Below, in pieces: positions 19,872 to 30,100 of a DNA stretch of 64,000 nucleotides. The notes below the pieces were generated by a model that worked only from the letters and a program-made list of their open reading frames with translations, did no database searches and was not told where the DNA came from. Made by a program: the position numbers and the translations under genes. This DNA is from Rhynchopus sp. YZ270_cl-10 (lineage: Eukaryota; Euglenozoa; Diplonemea; Diplonemida; Diplonemidae): the NCBI GenBank assembly GCA_964035575.1, contig OZ037836.1, positions 620,001-684,000 on the forward strand, written 5' to 3'. Numbering within the stretch: the first letter of the stretch is position 1; every line of letters begins with the position of its first letter.

Positions 19872-22329
19872 CAAGGTTGGCAGGTATATAATACACGGTG
19901 TATTTAATACTTGTATTTTATTGTATTTTATTGTATTTTATTCGGGGGGAAATTGAATTAAATACAATTAAATACACCACCCCCTGTTAGGGTTCATAAA
20001 TGAACAAGATAAAACAAAAAGCTTGCGTTTCTTTTTACGAACAGATTTTATGCTTCGCCCCGTACCCAAACGTAAACACCACTTTCAATCAGAAAAAATA
20101 TTTTCCTCTCCTTTTTCTTCCACAATGGCAGGACGTCCTGAGTGCTGGTCAAAGAAGCACTTCGTGGAGAAGAAGGAGGGCGGTGTTTCGCACTATACGT
20201 GCAAACATTGCCAAATGGCGGTGGGGAAGGTGACAGGCACCAGGCTGAGGGGACACCTCGAGAAGTGCGAGAAGGCACCAGAGGACGTGAAGGAACGGGC
20301 GGGTTTGAAGAAGGAGCCAGAGAAGAAACGCAAAGCGGATGACAAACCCGCATCAGAACAGCCCCCCGCAAAGAGGCCCAGGACTTCCATCAAGTCACAA
20401 CTGGGTGCAGTGCCCAAACCGAGTGTGGACGAGTGCAAAAAAATAAGGGCAGCTTGGGCGAGGTTTTTTTATTGCTCGGCTACACCATTCACACACAGTG
20501 AGCACCCCCTGTTCCAGGAGGCCCTTGAAATAACCCGCCCTGGCTTGGAGTGGAAGCAGCTTTCCTTTAACCGCAAAACTGTGGCAGGTCCTCTTCTCGA
20601 CAACGAGTACACCGCCATCACCGACCCGCAGCTGAAAGCCCTCAGCAAAGCAGACGAGCTCGTCATCTTGTGTGACGCCTGGGAAGACGACAGGAAGGAG
20701 AAGCTGTTCACCATCTTGCTGTTTCACAACAGTAAGGCCACTCTGTTCAAGAGTGGGGTGCTAAAGGAAAAGGTGCACAACGCAGAGGAGCTGAAGAACC
20801 ACCTACTCGACTTGCCCGCTGATATATTGGACAAAATCGTTTGTATCCTCGCAGACGGTGACTCAACAGCACAGTGTTCAGCCCGACTCTTCGCGGAGGA
20901 GGCAGAGAAGGCGGGGAGGAGGCACTGCGAGTACGGTGTTTGTGGGGCGCACTCCCTCTCACGAGGAACAAACGACGTGGTCGGCATGCACCGCGTTGCA
21001 GGAAAGGACTCCCCGTATGAGTTCAATTACCTGCACAAAGCGGTGGCAACGATTGCGGCATCCCTGCGCAACGTTGAGGGTTTGCGGCTGAAGTGGGAGG
21101 AAAAGGTGAAGGCGACTACAGGCAAGCAGGCCCGCCTGGTGGTGATCCCGGCGACAACAAGATGGACTACGATTGTGGCGACTTGGTCTGAACCGCAGAT
21201 GAACAAAGAGGCGCTTGTCCTGCTGAGAGAAGACGCAAGCTTCGTCGCACAACTCCCCCACATCAAGGAGCTTCTCAGTAACTGGGATACCTTCTTGATG
21301 GTGAAGGAAGTGCTGGACTCCCTGGCACTTGGGGTGGAGTTGCTGCAGTCGAACGCCTCCCGCATCTCCTTTGTGATCCCAGTGTTCACAAAGGTCGTGG
21401 AGGTGGCCGGCCAGGTGCATGCAAAGATGAAGGGGGAGGAGAAGAAAAAAATGAAGGCCGTGGTCGAGCGTTTGCAGCGGCGCTTGGACGGGTACGCAGA
21501 GAAACCCTGGATCGTGGCTTCAACGGTGTTGCATCCTTTTTTCCTTTCAGAAATGTCAGAAGCTGAGAAGACGGCTTTGCCACGTGCTTTCGGGATGCTG
21601 GATGGTTTTAAGATTACTACTCCATTACGCAAAACTTGCGCTGCGTACTTGAAAAAGATCGGGGGTGCTGCAGTTTCAGGGGAGCTGCTTTCCTACGTCA
21701 CACGCATAGGTATGGCAGCTGCGCTACCGCAGATCACACAACACACAACAACAGGCTTGTACGAGAAGGATGAAGACGAGGATGTGTGGGAGCAGTCGCG
21801 AGTGATGCCTGTTGAGAAATGGTGGGAAATGTGGGGTCTGCTCTACCCTGAATCGAAGTTAGCAGCGTTTGCGAAGAGACTGACAGGTGTACCCGCGAGC
21901 ACAGCAGAGTCCGAACGCGTGTTTAGCCAGATGGGCTGGCAAAGCGAAAAACGGCGGAACCGCCTTCTCGGTGAGCGTGTACACAAGCTCACCGCCGTGT
22001 ATAGGTTTTACAAGGAACAGGAGGGGGGAGGCGGGGGTGGGGGCGACTGGTGGTCCGGCCTTGACGAACTCGTCAAAGACATAGAAGAGGCCCAAAAAGC
22101 TGCCGAAAAGAAAAAGAAAACTGAGGAGAGAAAAAAAGAGGCCATAAACGTGGATGAGAACGACACTGGAGCTGCACAGCCAGACAGTGCAGCCTAACCC
22201 TAGGGTTGTATTTTATGTGTATTTTATGTGTATTTTATGTGTATTTTATGTGTATTTAATTGTATTTAATTGTATTTTATTGTATTTTATGTACTAAATT
22301 ATTGACCCCCTGTTCTAAACCAACCTTGC
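19872..22329 (+). mobile_element. Complete hAT transposon with 8-bp target duplication
   Basis: 2458 bp. The 9-bp termini CAAGGTTGG are exactly inverted, and the exact 8-bp duplication CCCCCCTA flanks them (19864-19871, 22330-22337). TGTATTTTAT motifs are repeated beneath both ends (19908-19942; 22207-22295), as expected for subterminal transposase-binding sites. One intact transposase gene occupies most of it. Confidence 0.93.
20125..22197 (+). CDS. hAT-family transposase with BED zinc finger
   Basis: 690 residues from the ATG at 20125 (context CACAATGG); the frame is open 34 codons further upstream, but the BED finger and good context favour this start. Residues 24-48 form a BED-type finger, C-x2-C (26, 29) then H44 and C48. 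Basic nuclear-import stretches follow (KKEPEKKRKADD, PPAKRPR). The RNase-H-like core shows VILCDAWEDD, CILADGDSTAQ, VCGAHSLSRGTND and TTRWTTIVA. The C-terminus has the hAT dimerisation block (LLYPESKLAAFAKRLTGVPA, then STAESERVFSQMGW), then a Gly run and a Lys/Glu coil. Length is normal for the family and no breaks are seen. Moves DNA by cut-and-paste with 8-bp duplications, matching its own flanks. Confidence 0.95.
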   Translation: MAGRPECWSKKHFVEKKEGGVSHYTCKHCQMAVGKVTGTRLRGHLEKCEKAPEDVKERAGLKKEPEKKRKADDKPASEQPPAKRPRTSIKSQLGAVPKPSVDECKKIRAAWARFFYCSATPFTHSEHPLFQEALEITRPGLEWKQLSFNRKTVAGPLLDNEYTAITDPQLKALSKADELVILCDAWEDDRKEKLFTILLFHNSKATLFKSGVLKEKVHNAEELKNHLLDLPADILDKIVCILADGDSTAQCSARLFAEEAEKAGRRHCEYGVCGAHSLSRGTNDVVGMHRVAGKDSPYEFNYLHKAVATIAASLRNVEGLRLKWEEKVKATTGKQARLVVIPATTRWTTIVATWSEPQMNKEALVLLREDASFVAQLPHIKELLSNWDTFLMVKEVLDSLALGVELLQSNASRISFVIPVFTKVVEVAGQVHAKMKGEEKKKMKAVVERLQRRLDGYAEKPWIVASTVLHPFFLSEMSEAEKTALPRAFGMLDGFKITTPLRKTCAAYLKKIGGAAVSGELLSYVTRIGMAAALPQITQHTTTGLYEKDEDEDVWEQSRVMPVEKWWEMWGLLYPESKLAAFAKRLTGVPASTAESERVFSQMGWQSEKRRNRLLGERVHKLTAVYRFYKEQEGGGGGGGDWWSGLDELVKDIEEAQKAAEKKKKTEERKKEAINVDENDTGAAQPDSAA

Positions 22330-23163
22330 CCCCCTACCCCCCCTAAGGTCAAAAAAACCGGTCCCAAAAAAAACCTCTGCTGCAGGGCACTAGCTAGGGG
22401 CTTTTTTGCGGTTTCAAAACCGCAAAACCCCGGTTTTGCGGTTTGGCGGAAAAAAAAAAAAAAACGGAAAATCTCGGGGCAGAAGAAAAAAAAATGTGGG
22501 GGGTTTTGGGCACTGTTCGGCCCCCTCGCCCGACCCCCAGATGACTGGCATGATAGAACCTTAATTTTTTTCTGCTCGCTGCGCTCACGGAAGTACACCC
22601 CAAAAAAATTTCCGCTCGCTTCGCTCGCGGAGTTAACCCATATTTTTTTTTGCCTGCGGCGCCATTTTCCTTTTTTGCTTCGCAAAAAAGGGGTTTGTTG
22701 AGTGACTCTGGTGTAAAACCGGCATCTTTACACCGCACCCTAATTTTTTTTGCCTGCGGCGCCATTTATTATTTTACAATGTCTTCGGGAATCCCCTTGC
22801 AATTTGGACAGTTGCATTTTGCAACCGAAAATGCAATCGATTCAGGTAGAGGGGTGGTCCACGATCAGGGAGATTAAGTCAGAGCTTAGTGAGCCGGCGT
22901 GCCACCGCGGACATGGAGGAGTATGTGATAGAATGGTTGACAGCAAACGGGAGACTGGGGGGAGTATGTGCAAACGTCGGAAGCTGTGCAGACCATGCGA
23001 CAACACATGCTCACGCACAGAAGCATTCTGATACATGCAATGAAGTTGGCAGGATATTACACCACGGGTCAGTCGGGTTTAGCCCCGTAAAAAATGCCCT
23101 GTAAATAACCCCTTCCCAAAATCTCCCCGTCCCTCATTCGTGTGTTTTCCCTTAGTTTGTCGC

Positions 23164-23980
23164 CAGGGCTATTTCTAAATATGGGGTCCGGGGGGTCCAA
23201 AATCCAATCCGGGACACAATTTTTTTGGCAGATTTATTTTGTGCCAAAAACGTCCTTATTTGCATTTTTGGGCTCCACCCGTGCAGTGGTGGGGTCAATC
23301 TCGAAAATTGGACAATTTTTTGACCACTTAAATTTTTGAAAATATGAGCCCGGTTGCTTATACGTGGGGCCCATTTTCGGCCAAAAAATGCTGCTCAAAA
23401 AAATTTTACCCTGAAAATTTTTCAGCCCCAAAACATACTGCGATTGGCATTTCCGGAATCTGTCCGCACTGTGGTGGGGTCAATTTGCAGAAATGGCCAA
23501 GTTCTTGGTTTTGGTCAAAATGAGTGTAAGGTAAAGGGGCCAAGGTAAATCCCACAACCCAGATTTTCTCTCCCAGATGCTGAAACATGAAAATGCGCGA
23601 AAACACCGGCATTTGCATTTCCGGAATCCGTCCGTTCTGTGGTGGGGTCAATTTGCAGAATTGGGCAAGTTCTTGGTTTTTGTTAAAATGAGTACGGTGC
23701 CAGTGTGATGTTAGTGTAGAGAACAAGTTTTCTAAGAAACTCCCTCATAGCACCTCCGGCATGCGGCCTGGTGCGCCCTCTCTGTTTTTTCAGAAAATAT
23801 CAAAAACCCCGTGTCTTGCACAATCTGGAAGAAAACTTTCCGACACAAAAAAAATCGGCAACTTTCTTCAAGCAGAAAGCCCATCCCCCTCTCTGTAAGT
23901 ACTGTAGTACGTGCAAATTTTTTGACAACTTTCATTTTCCAAAAATCAGGGACAGGGACAGGTTTTTAGAAATAGCCCTG
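23164..23980. mobile_element. Nested non-autonomous hAT-type element
   Basis: 817 bp with exactly inverted ends CAGGGCTATTTCTAAA and the exact 8-bp duplication TTTGTCGC (23156-23163, 23981-23988). It lies wholly within the element at 22384-24058 and so is younger. It carries three copies of the CATTTCCGGAATCTGTCC module (about 23252, 23446, 23615). Confidence 0.9.
23252..23700. repeat. Three copies of a shared ~90-bp module
   Basis: Core GGAATCTGTCCG...TGTGGTGGGGTCAATTT...AATGGACAAGTTCTTGG. Other copies: 12464-12550, 16670-16745 (inverted), 32565-32640; divergent ones near 10405-10490, 54640-54720 and 55055-55150. No stable coding sense. Confidence 0.8.
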
Positions 23981-24244
23981 TTTGTCGCCGTGCAAAAAAT
24001 TTTTTGAAACCGCAAAACCGCAAAAAAACGGGAAAAAAAAAGTCTAGCTAGTGCCCTGCTCTGCTGGTAATAAAAAAAAAAAAAATTTTTTTTTTTCGAA
24101 AAAAGGCGATCATATTTCATATCTCTTACCGATAGCCCTGGTTCTTATTGGCACAAAAAAAAAGCACAAAAAAGGTGTCCCTTCAGTGCACCATTTTTGG
24201 TCACCAAGTTTCTTGTCCTACTGTAAGTAAAAGAAAGTTGACTC

Positions 24245-24345
24245 TCGTGACAGTGTACCTTGGTACATTGACCAGGCTGTATCGGGGGGTGGACACCCAA
24301 CCACGCAGTCCTACCATCCATTTGGTGGTTTACATCTGGTAAAGA
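24245..24345. repeat. Dispersed repeat shared with 57080-57172
   Basis: GTGTACCTTGGTACAT followed by GGTGGACACCCAACCA, GCAGTCCTA and TTTACATCTG occurs in both places with similar spacing. Possibly an RNA-like or terminal module of a repeat; function unknown. Confidence 0.65.
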
Positions 24346-24355
24346 AATAAAATAA

Positions 24356-24780
24356 TATTATTTTCACTTGGTTTCACACATTTTCACACATTTTCACATG
24401 GTTTCACATGGTTTCACACATTTTCACATGGTTTCACGGTGTGAAAAAGTGTGTACGAAAGTGAAAAAAAAACTGCTTCACGCACTCTGAGTGGATTCCT
24501 CCAGAAAAAAAACTTGGTGTTTTCACATGGTTTCACACATTTTCACTTGGTTTCACATATTTTCACTTGGTTTCACATATTTTCACTTGGTTTCACATGT
24601 TTTCACTTGGTTTCACACATTTTCACTTGATTTCACACATTTTCACTTGGTTTCACATATTTTCACTTGGTTTCACATATTTTCACTTGGTTTCACACAT
24701 TTTCACTTGATTTCACACATTTTCACCTTGGTTTCACACGTTTTCACTTGTTTTCACACATTTTCACGGTGTGAAAAAGT
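24356..24780. repeat. TTTCAC(A/T)(T/C)GGTTTCACA(C/T)ATT tandem array
   Basis: An irregular array of about 20 copies of a 20-24-bp unit, in two blocks (24366-24435; 24520-24770). Each block ends in CACGGTGTGAAAAAGTGTG. The open frame through it (VSHIFTWFH repeats) follows from the repeat. Confidence 0.85.
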
Positions 24781-24921
24781 GTGGAAAAGTGTGCGCTGGA
24801 TCACCTCAAATAATTGAAAACAAAAGTGCATTCTGTATCCAAAAACAGGGGGGGATGTCTGGGGACAAAAACAGGTTTCTGTATTGGGGGTGGTTGGGAG
24901 TGTTTTTTTCGCCAACAGTCA

Positions 24922-25291
24922 ATCACGGTTCGGAAAAGTACTTTTTTAAAAAGTGATATTTTTTGGTCAAAAAAAGTACTTTTTCACTTTTCGAAAAAAA
25001 AAGTACTTTTTTTTTTTTCATCAAAATTGTACAGGAAAAAAAAAAGTACTTGAAAAAAAAAAAAGTACTTTTTATTTTTCCATCAAAAATTGTACGGAGA
25101 GAAAAAATAAAAAGTACTTTTTATTTTTCTGTACAAAAAATTTAGAACACTGGAAAAAAAAAAGTACTTTTTATTTTTTTTCTCCGTACAATTTTTGACG
25201 GGAAAAAAAAAAGTACTTTTTTTTTTTTCAAGTACTTTTTTTTTTGGAAAAGTACTTTACTTTTGGGCAAAGTACTTTTCCGATCCGTGGT
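24922..25291. mobile_element. Fold-back element rich in AAGTACTTTTT
   Basis: The ends (CACGGTTCGGAAAAGTACTT; inverse of CACGGATCGGAAAAGTACTT) face each other. The interior is a run of AAAAAGTACTTTTT palindromes with TTGTACAG/TTGTACGG strings in both orientations. No coding. Typical of a fold-back MITE; its target duplication is unclear. Confidence 0.65.
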
Positions 25292-25299
25292 CAATAATA

Positions 25300-27114
25300 A
25301 AAGTAAAAAAATCTTAATGTACACACTCACTGTTGATTCTAAAAACGGGGTGGGGAAAAATCGCGAATAGAAAAAATGGGTGATATATTGAAAAGTTGGA
25401 ACGCTTCCTCACCCAGATCACACACAACAAAAATGCTCGAGAGACTCGTTCCTCTTTGCTTGTTGCTCAAAAGGCTATAAACGGGGGGGGAGGAAAGTAA
25501 AGGTTGTTTGTTGTTCGCTTCCGCCGCTTTTTTTTCCCCTTCTTCGACTTGATTTACGATATGGTTGTGTTTGCCTGAAGTACAAAAAGTGTCGTGGAGC
25601 ACAGGGGGGAAAAGAGGGGGAAAACAAGCGGGGAGCGGGATACGCAGACGCGCGACTTTTCACGAGGGTCTCGAGTATTTTGTCAAATACTACGTGTTTA
25701 CTAAAAAAAAAGCCACGTAGAACGTCACTTTTATAAGACAATGGGGGGGTTAGGGAGCGCGGCGAGGCCCTTTTTTCTGTAACACTCAACAAAAAATCAT
25801 GAAAAAGTGTAAAAAAAATATCCGAAAACACAAAACCACCCCAGAAAACACATTTGTGGGACTATTTCTTACTTTTTGATGCCTTTTGGCACTTTCCCCC
25901 CCGATTTTTTGACACTTTTTGACACGTTTTCACCCAATTTCCCCCTTCTCTGAGGGTATTTGATAACAGGGCGATTTATAAAGAAATTCAAAAATTTAAA
26001 ATAGTCCAAAACAAGAGGAAAAGTGGTTTTTTCCAGTCAGATGTGTGCACAGAGTGATTTCCGTGGGGTTTTGGGGCCAAAAGTCCAGTTTTTTCAATGT
26101 CTTCGCTGAAAATATTGAATTTTTTTTATACACAAAAACCACATTTTAGCCGGGAGGAGCAAACCATTACAAAACCATTACACACTTTCTATTTGGACCT
26201 CCGGGCACCAAAATCGACCAGAAAATGGTTGTAAATACGATTTTTCAACCCCCATAAGGTATCTAAGATCAACCCCGGGGGTATTTGTGCCTTCTATGGA
26301 CGTTTTGTGGGCGATTTTTGGGTTTTGGGGTGACGAAAAGGGCTCAAAAACGAGGTAAAAACTGCCCCCTTTTCTGTCTCATCCACTCAAATACACGCTC
26401 GGGCCCCAATCTGGACGCCCAAAGCTTCGAAACCTACATATTTCCACTGCCGGACCTCACCGGAGGGGACGTGGGGTGGTTTTCGGCACCTTAGAAGAAA
26501 AACTGTGCTCCCGGATCCATTTTTTTGAAAGCATTACATTCCTGAAGGAAATCTTACTAAAATCTTACTATTTTCGAAGCCGTTTTTTCGAAAAAAAGTG
26601 ATTTTTTTTAGAAAATAAACGCTCAGTTTTGGTTGTTTGGTGGTTCATTGGGCAGAATCGACGAATTTTAGGCCACTTTGGGACCAGGTAGACCCACCTT
26701 GGCGGGTTTTATGACTTTTTTTCAAAAAATTCTTGAAAAAACACGAGCGTTACAGAGGGTCCTTAAGGATTTCCTTAAGGGCTGTGCCCCCTAAATGGGG
26801 GGGTGGGGGGGTGGGAAGATCTTGCGCGGCAGTGGCATGCGCTTGACACATCACACAAACTACGTCAAATTCCATATTTGCCACACAGACAGTGAAGACT
26901 GTCCACCTCGCAATACTAATCCAAAAGAATAAAAGAAAAGTTTTTTTTTAGATGATCCTCAGCCTCTCGTCACTTTCACCTTAAAACGACACTAAAACTA
27001 ACTCTACAGGGTTTTTTGAAGGAAGGTGTAGAAAAATCAACAAAAAAAGAAAAAGAAAACAATTACTGGGGGGACGCCCTCCTCCCCCTCTCTAGGTGCT
27101 GAAGGCACGCAGTC
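25300..27114. other. Gene-free spacer downstream of the peroxidase-cyclase gene
   Basis: 25310-25432 is a copy of the repeat at 11366-11475. 25560-25610 resembles the 5' flank module of genes A and B (CTGAAGTAC...GTGGAGCACA). 26395-26500 is a weak relative of the 19.1/19.5-kb repeat. 26936-26990 (GATGATCCT, AGCCTCTCGT) recurs at 31563-31612. No gene is supported. Confidence 0.55.
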
Positions 27115-30100
27115 CTATTCCACGGTCACGCTAGGCGACACCAATTCGAAGGCAGAATCCTTGACACCAACAGCCTCATGCAGGACAACTGCATAGCGTG
27201 GCACAGCACACCCTTCGTGGCCCGGCGGGCACCTTGCGCAGAGCAGTATCTTGCAGACGGTGCAGGTTATGATAGCATCTGCCGCACATTTCGCGCATTT
27301 CAGGCCTGCTTTGGCATTTGCTTGGCTAGCTATGTTATAGGACCCCTTCTTCGCATCACACGGGAGGGCAAGCACTTCGCTTCCACCGCATGACGTCCCT
27401 GGCGGTCCCGGTGGCAATGGTGGCAACGGTGGGAACGGTGTTATTTCATTGGGAAACCCGAGCGTGACGTTCTGACCGAGCTGTTTGATGTTCAGATCAT
27501 ATATGAGGAGCAAGCCTTCAGGAAGATCGGTCTGCCAGACCTCCGCAAAGCGGCAGTGACGCGCACCAAGAGGGTCGGAGGGAATCCCGCCAACACCAGG
27601 AATAACACCGCACAGAACTGCGGCGTCCAAATCTTCCGCGTGAAACGCAAGACGCATCGAAAACTCCGCTGCAGGGCCTACGATAGCAAGCACCTTCTGT
27701 GTGCGGCGCCCCATTTTGCCTTGTATAATATCCCCGGTTACGATGCCCATTGTAACACCAGGTTCGATGCGGATGATGTCGTTGTCGTCATCCTGCGTTT
27801 CTGTGCATAGGGTGCAGGCGAACTTTGCAGCGGCTGCAGGGTGGTTAATACAGGGCGATGCAATGTTAAAACCAACCAGGGCCAGGGAACCGGAGATGCT
27901 GTGAGTGACACCACCACCACGCGAGGCGTGCAGCATCATCTTGCTTATGAGGGTGTTCGTGTGGCTTGCGGCCTCCATCTCTGGGGCGTACCGTCTCGGA
28001 AGGAAGACCGGACTGCACACCGTCGCCACCGCCTTAGTGATCTCAGATCCCATCAGAGGTGGCGCCACCGATGAGTTCCGCGACATGGATAGGTTCTGCG
28101 ACACACCAAGCCCCGAAGCCTTCGGGGCCTTCTTCTTATCCTCCGCAGCCCTGCCTCCCAATCCTTCGGGGAAAACGATCAGCAAGTCCGTAGCGTTCGG
28201 GATTCCCTTCATTTTGACGTCCTTCCTCCTGATGACGGTCATTGCCTTCAGGGAGTACGCCTCGAAGTCCGGGAGGGAAAATCTGGTCACTGTGCTGAGC
28301 GACAGGTCGCGTTCCTCTCCGGAGACAAGGTTCCAGACTTCCGGGGTCATGCAGGTGCCCCCACCGAGGGCCTGCGCCTCAACGCGCGCAGCTTTGTTTA
28401 CAGTGTTACCGAAGAAATCCAATCTGTTTGTCAATGGGTTGATCTGTGGATCTACGGGTCCACAGTGCACACCAATACGCACTTTAATACCAGACCACAA
28501 TAGCTCGCAGGTCAGTGGGTCGTATTTGCGCTCGCACATCGGATGTTCTAGAAGCGTGTCTGGCCACTCTGCTGTCAAAAGGTCGCACTGCACTCTGGTT
28601 GCAAAGTGGACCGCGTCTGTAGCTTCGAGAAACGCGACCATAAAGGCGTCTCCAATGGTTTTGACCTCGTAGCCGTTGCAGTCGTTGATTGCAATGCGGA
28701 TGGTGCGGTTGTGCACTTCGAGAGCAGCCTGCATTCCCATCTCACATTCCTCCCACAGCCTCGTTGACGCTTGAATATCAGTAAAAACGATGGTGCACAC
28801 CGTCGGCGGGGACGACTCCATAAGATACGCAATAGTACTACTGTGCTGTTCGTGAACTGCTTTGATAAGCTTATTTGGATCATTGCTCTCAGCACGGTAC
28901 ACCAGCTTCAGCGATTCGGGAAGATACGGCAAAAATGAGTCCACCGCATCAATCAGCTGTCTAAAGGAGAGAACGACAGACCTCGGGAGGGACCCATCCT
29001 TTGTTAATTGAAGCCGCGCGCTGTCGAGGTCCAGCTGTGATGTGTTCTGCGTGATTTCGTCGATGGCATCGACGAGATCAGATGTTTCTTCTCCCTCTAA
29101 GTCTCCGACGTAAAATTGACGGAGGATTTTCAGCCCTGCTGCGGAGTGCTGAACCGCATAGAATGCCTCTGAAGCATCTCTCCCAGCATAGCCAAGCAGC
29201 ACATCCGCACCCCCTGGGTGATGCTCGTACCACTCTGTCACGTTGTACACCTTTCCGTCCATTGCGATCCAAATATCGTCGAGGTTGGTGTGCATGGCAA
29301 GCTCCTGAGGTGTGTACGTCTTTCGGTATTTTGTTTCTGCGTTGCTGCTTTGCTTCTCTCGTTCCGTGGAGGACCTTATAGTACTAAAACTAGAACAAAT
29401 CTCCCCGACAATGAATAGTGTAACAACAAAGGCAGCTCCAGAAGAGATGAGAATAATAAAGGGCTGTGCATCTGCATCTGTATCAGAAACCCGCCCCGCC
29501 CCGCTGTAGAATTGAACTGCGAGAAACGCAAACAACATCGCGCCAAGGCTCCGATGCACCCTTCTGATAATTGACTTCCCTTTCAAGGCTGTTTCCGCTG
29601 CGGTATGCGGGATGTACACTGTGCTTAGAACCCCTAATATGATGAGGGAGGCCAGAAGCGAAACAATAAAAATCCCGATTTCACGATGATACAAGGGATC
29701 GGGGTTTCCACTGTCACTCAATTTGAAAATCGCGATGCCGATGGAGACGACCATACTAGTAAATCCTGTGAGGTGAAGGATAATGTGGGCCTTCATTGCA
29801 GGGCCCATCTTAGAGCCTTGGGAGGCATCGCTTATTGCGAAGAGCCGTTTGGAGTAGCGTTTCGTGAAGATGGCGAGCGGGAAGCAGAAGATACACGAAA
29901 AACACATCAACGCACCGTGCAGACGTCTCCAGAAGGTGAGAGACGACTCTATTGTCACCTCTTCAATCATTCCTGTCACAAAGTTTACAACAAGCGCCGC
30001 AGTGTTCCGGTGCTTCGCGAACTTCATGTCAACGCCCTCTGCGATATTGATCGGAAGCGACGAAAGCACTGCCTCACTCCGTACGACACTAAACCCCAGC

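Larger units (their letters stand above)
22384..24058. mobile_element. Non-autonomous hAT-type element, host to a nested copy
   Basis: The ends CAGGGCACTAGCTAG are exactly inverted, and the exact 8-bp CTCTGCTG flanks them (22376-22383, 24059-24066). Inside the termini both sides carry GCGGTTT/AAACCGC strings. 1675 bp in all, of which 817 bp is the nested element at 23164-23980. No transposase. It could be moved by a hAT enzyme, though its ends differ from those of the neighbouring intact hAT. Confidence 0.88.
13574..24140. mobile_element. 10.6-kb composite/nested element bounded by CAGGGCTATCGGTAAGA termini
   Basis: The left end (13574) reads CAGGGCTATCGGTAAGA and the right end (24140) is its exact inverse; both continue inward into AT-rich CATATTTC-type sequence. 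The 9-bp GTTCTTATT flanks both ends (13565-13573, 24141-24149), so the whole block entered as one unit or grew inside one. It contains a LINE relic, the mariner (17035-18438), the hAT (19872-22329) and a non-autonomous element (22384-24058) that itself holds another (23164-23980). Without these, under 6 kb of original element remains and no transposase of its own is seen. CAGGG ends with an 8-9-bp duplication fit hAT-type (or Mutator-like) mobilisation. Confidence 0.6.

Noticed and set aside
24491-24817. 108-residue frame of VSHIFTWFH repeats
   Set aside because: Translation of the TTTCAC tandem array.
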